From NCBI RefSeq assembly GCF_009828925.2, contig NZ_WUTY02000001.1:3936492-4000491 (forward strand): a stretch of 64,000 nt of DNA, given 5' to 3'. The stretch is from Methylicorpusculum oleiharenae (GTDB lineage Bacteria; Pseudomonadota; Gammaproteobacteria; Methylococcales; Methylomonadaceae). This document shows, piece after piece, positions 62,636 through 64,000 of the stretch; the first letter of the stretch is position 1, and each line of letters starts with the position of its first letter. The position numbers and the translations under genes are program-made. The notes below the pieces were generated by a model. The model was not told the DNA's origin and searched no databases. It was given only the letters and a program-made list of their open reading frames with translations.

Positions 62636-63973
62636 TTAATCAAAAGCGGCGATTGGCTCAGCGACGTCACCGCTGTTTTCCGCCAGTTTTTCAGATTTAG
62701 CAGTAAAAGCTTCAGTAGGCCGTTTCAAGTCTCGGCCTAAGGTTGCTTTTCGCATGGCGTTGATGACGGTAGGGTTGGGAGAAAAATATTCGGGTGTATT
62801 CCATTGACTCCATTTGTTTTTTATCGTGTTTAAATCATCCGAAGCAATATCGGCAACATTGCTGTTTTGCGCTTCTGTGTTATACATGCCCCAGTTATTG
62901 CGTCCCATCACCTTATAAGTCCACGTTGTCCAGTGGCTGCCGGTTTCTGTAAATTGCTGAAGTCCGTAATCCCAGGAATCGGCATTAGCGAACAATGTAA
63001 ACTCCCCTATAAAATGCGGTACGTTATATTTTGAACCCCAATTTTGAGCTTCCTGTATCCACCCATCCACAGCATTTTTCATCACTGTAAAATCTTCATT
63101 GTTTTGCCATTGGTAGTAGTGCAAAGAATAGACGACATTCTCCCAATTTTTCTCTTGGGGATTCGGAAGCGTATCCCACCACCAAATTGCTTCCATAAAT
63201 ATGATGTGGTCGGGATCAATCGCTCGGATAGCCTGATACAAGGAGTCATAAAGGTTAACTACCTCAGACCCCATCCTCCCTGGAAAGGTTTCGGAGGGTT
63301 CATTTATCAGGTCATAACCGGCCACAGCGGCATTGTCTTTAAAACGCGTGGCAAGGGTTTCCCAAAATTCTATCAGTTGATTCTGATAAAGCGGGGTGGA
63401 ATAAAGCAGCGGACCGTTTTGCCGTCCTGAATGATGGGCTCCGTTTTGTGAACCCGGCGCGCCATGCAGATCAAGTATGGTGTAGAGCCCATACTCAAGC
63501 GCTTTGTTTACAGTCCATTCAATCCTGGATAAATCAATGGCGCCTGTATCGTCCAGTCTCCAGTTGCCCTCATCATCCATATGATTAAACGCATAGACTG
63601 GCAAACGGATACAGTTGAGGCCGGCTTCGGCGATGTTCTTGAAATCAATTTCTGTGATCCATGAATCCCAGTAAGCGTTATATAACTCCCAGACAGCATC
63701 TTTACCAAAACGATCGGTAAGAATATTTCGCGCATCCCATTCATTTGATGCACCGGTTAAAGGCGACATCCAGGGTTCGTGCCCCCTCCAACCTCCCAGA
63801 TTGGTGCCGTAAAGATGAACATTTTTACCTTCACCATAATTGTCTCTGATATCCGGGCCATCGACTTTAAGAAAATCGGAAGCGAAACAACATAAAGGGG
63901 ACAATATTATCAAGGTCGAGAGTAAAACGGGGATTCTAGGTAAAATTGAGAGGAAATCAGATTTTAGTTTCAT
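62636..63973 (-). CDS. Exported glycoside hydrolase family 5 enzyme
   Basis: 445 residues with a signal peptide (MKLKSDFLSILPRIPVLLST onward, cut after about CCFAS). The GH5 fold shows LYGTNLGGWRGHEPWM at the N-side, GLNCIRLPVYAFNHM, the acid/base Glu in YDLINEPSETF (about 226) and the nucleophile Glu in VPHFIGEFTLFAN (about 329). The closest look is to exo-beta-1,3-glucanase or endoglucanase-like members; substrate is not certain. The C-terminal 40 residues are polar. The start at 63973 is the first Met giving a proper signal peptide. Confidence 0.87.
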   Translation of the reverse strand: MKLKSDFLSILPRIPVLLSTLIILSPLCCFASDFLKVDGPDIRDNYGEGKNVHLYGTNLGGWRGHEPWMSPLTGASNEWDARNILTDRFGKDAVWELYNAYWDSWITEIDFKNIAEAGLNCIRLPVYAFNHMDDEGNWRLDDTGAIDLSRIEWTVNKALEYGLYTILDLHGAPGSQNGAHHSGRQNGPLLYSTPLYQNQLIEFWETLATRFKDNAAVAGYDLINEPSETFPGRMGSEVVNLYDSLYQAIRAIDPDHIIFMEAIWWWDTLPNPQEKNWENVVYSLHYYQWQNNEDFTVMKNAVDGWIQEAQNWGSKYNVPHFIGEFTLFANADSWDYGLQQFTETGSHWTTWTYKVMGRNNWGMYNTEAQNSNVADIASDDLNTIKNKWSQWNTPEYFSPNPTVINAMRKATLGRDLKRPTEAFTAKSEKLAENSGDVAEPIAAFD

Positions 63974-64000
63974 AAATATCACTATGGCTATTTTTGCCAA

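Noticed and set aside
62491-62700. Open frame between the ClC and GH5 genes
   Set aside because: It runs through a family 2 repeat and into the antisense of the GH5 gene.
1-64000. CRISPR array
   Set aside because: No regularly spaced identical repeats of CRISPR size and no cas genes were seen; all repeats found are palindromic dispersed or paired end repeats.

Overview
The window looks like the chromosome of a gammaproteobacterium. Cytochrome-c-type nitric oxide reductase, a cis/trans fatty acid isomerase, many DUF lipoproteins and a Wzx/Wzy exopolysaccharide locus would fit a gammaproteobacterial methanotroph (Methylococcales), but no diagnostic C1 gene is present, so that placement is inference. 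Coding density is moderate, and gaps are filled with short dispersed repeats, decayed genes and insertion sequences.

Layout: 0.5-7.7 kb holds a triple-repeat lipoprotein, an RRM protein coupled to a VF530-type protein, and a nitric-oxide unit (Dnr-like regulator with a perfect FNR/DNR box at its start, a small membrane protein, norC, norB), then two lipoproteins. 7.78-8.04 kb is a MITE-like element. 8.10-14.78 kb is an integrated 6.7-kb element bounded by a 10-bp direct repeat. It has integrase, an unknown ORF, an AlpA-like protein, a small ORF, a split primase (CHC2 zinc finger plus TOPRIM/DUF3987 protein) and a P27-type terminase small subunit, but no capsid, portal or large terminase. That gene set is typical of phage-inducible chromosomal islands. 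It carries the 3' half of a tRNA-Asn gene at its integrase end, yet sits at a site that is not a tRNA gene.

14.9-25.4 kb: cti, an MscS channel with a beta-barrel partner, a decayed IS5-type transposase that cut off an efflux adaptor gene, a P-type ATPase tail, a PPOX-family protein and a YebC/YeeN-type protein. 25.4-39.1 kb: a long same-strand series of exported proteins and lipoproteins (DUF2092, glycine zipper, DUF3313 twice, SYLF, a lipase-like lipoprotein, DUF2950, DUF3300) with a PPK2 kinase, headed by a sigma-54-dependent regulator. 39.1-39.8 kb is a shrunken glycogen phosphorylase relic between two dispersed repeats. 40.1-41.8 kb is a SulP transporter.

41.8-54.5 kb is an exopolysaccharide locus transcribed leftward: initiating phosphoglycosyltransferase, Wza, Wzc, Wzy, Wzx, methyltransferase and four glycosyltransferases. 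A PilZ-domain membrane protein is divergently transcribed at its head. 55.9-64.0 kb: a large membrane protein, a small hypothetical, an intact IS with 8-bp target duplication, a CPA2 antiporter, a ClC protein lacking the gating glutamate, and a GH5 glycosidase.

The most notable item is the compact satellite-like element, with its paired arm-type repeats and an origin-like repeat array just downstream of the primase gene.
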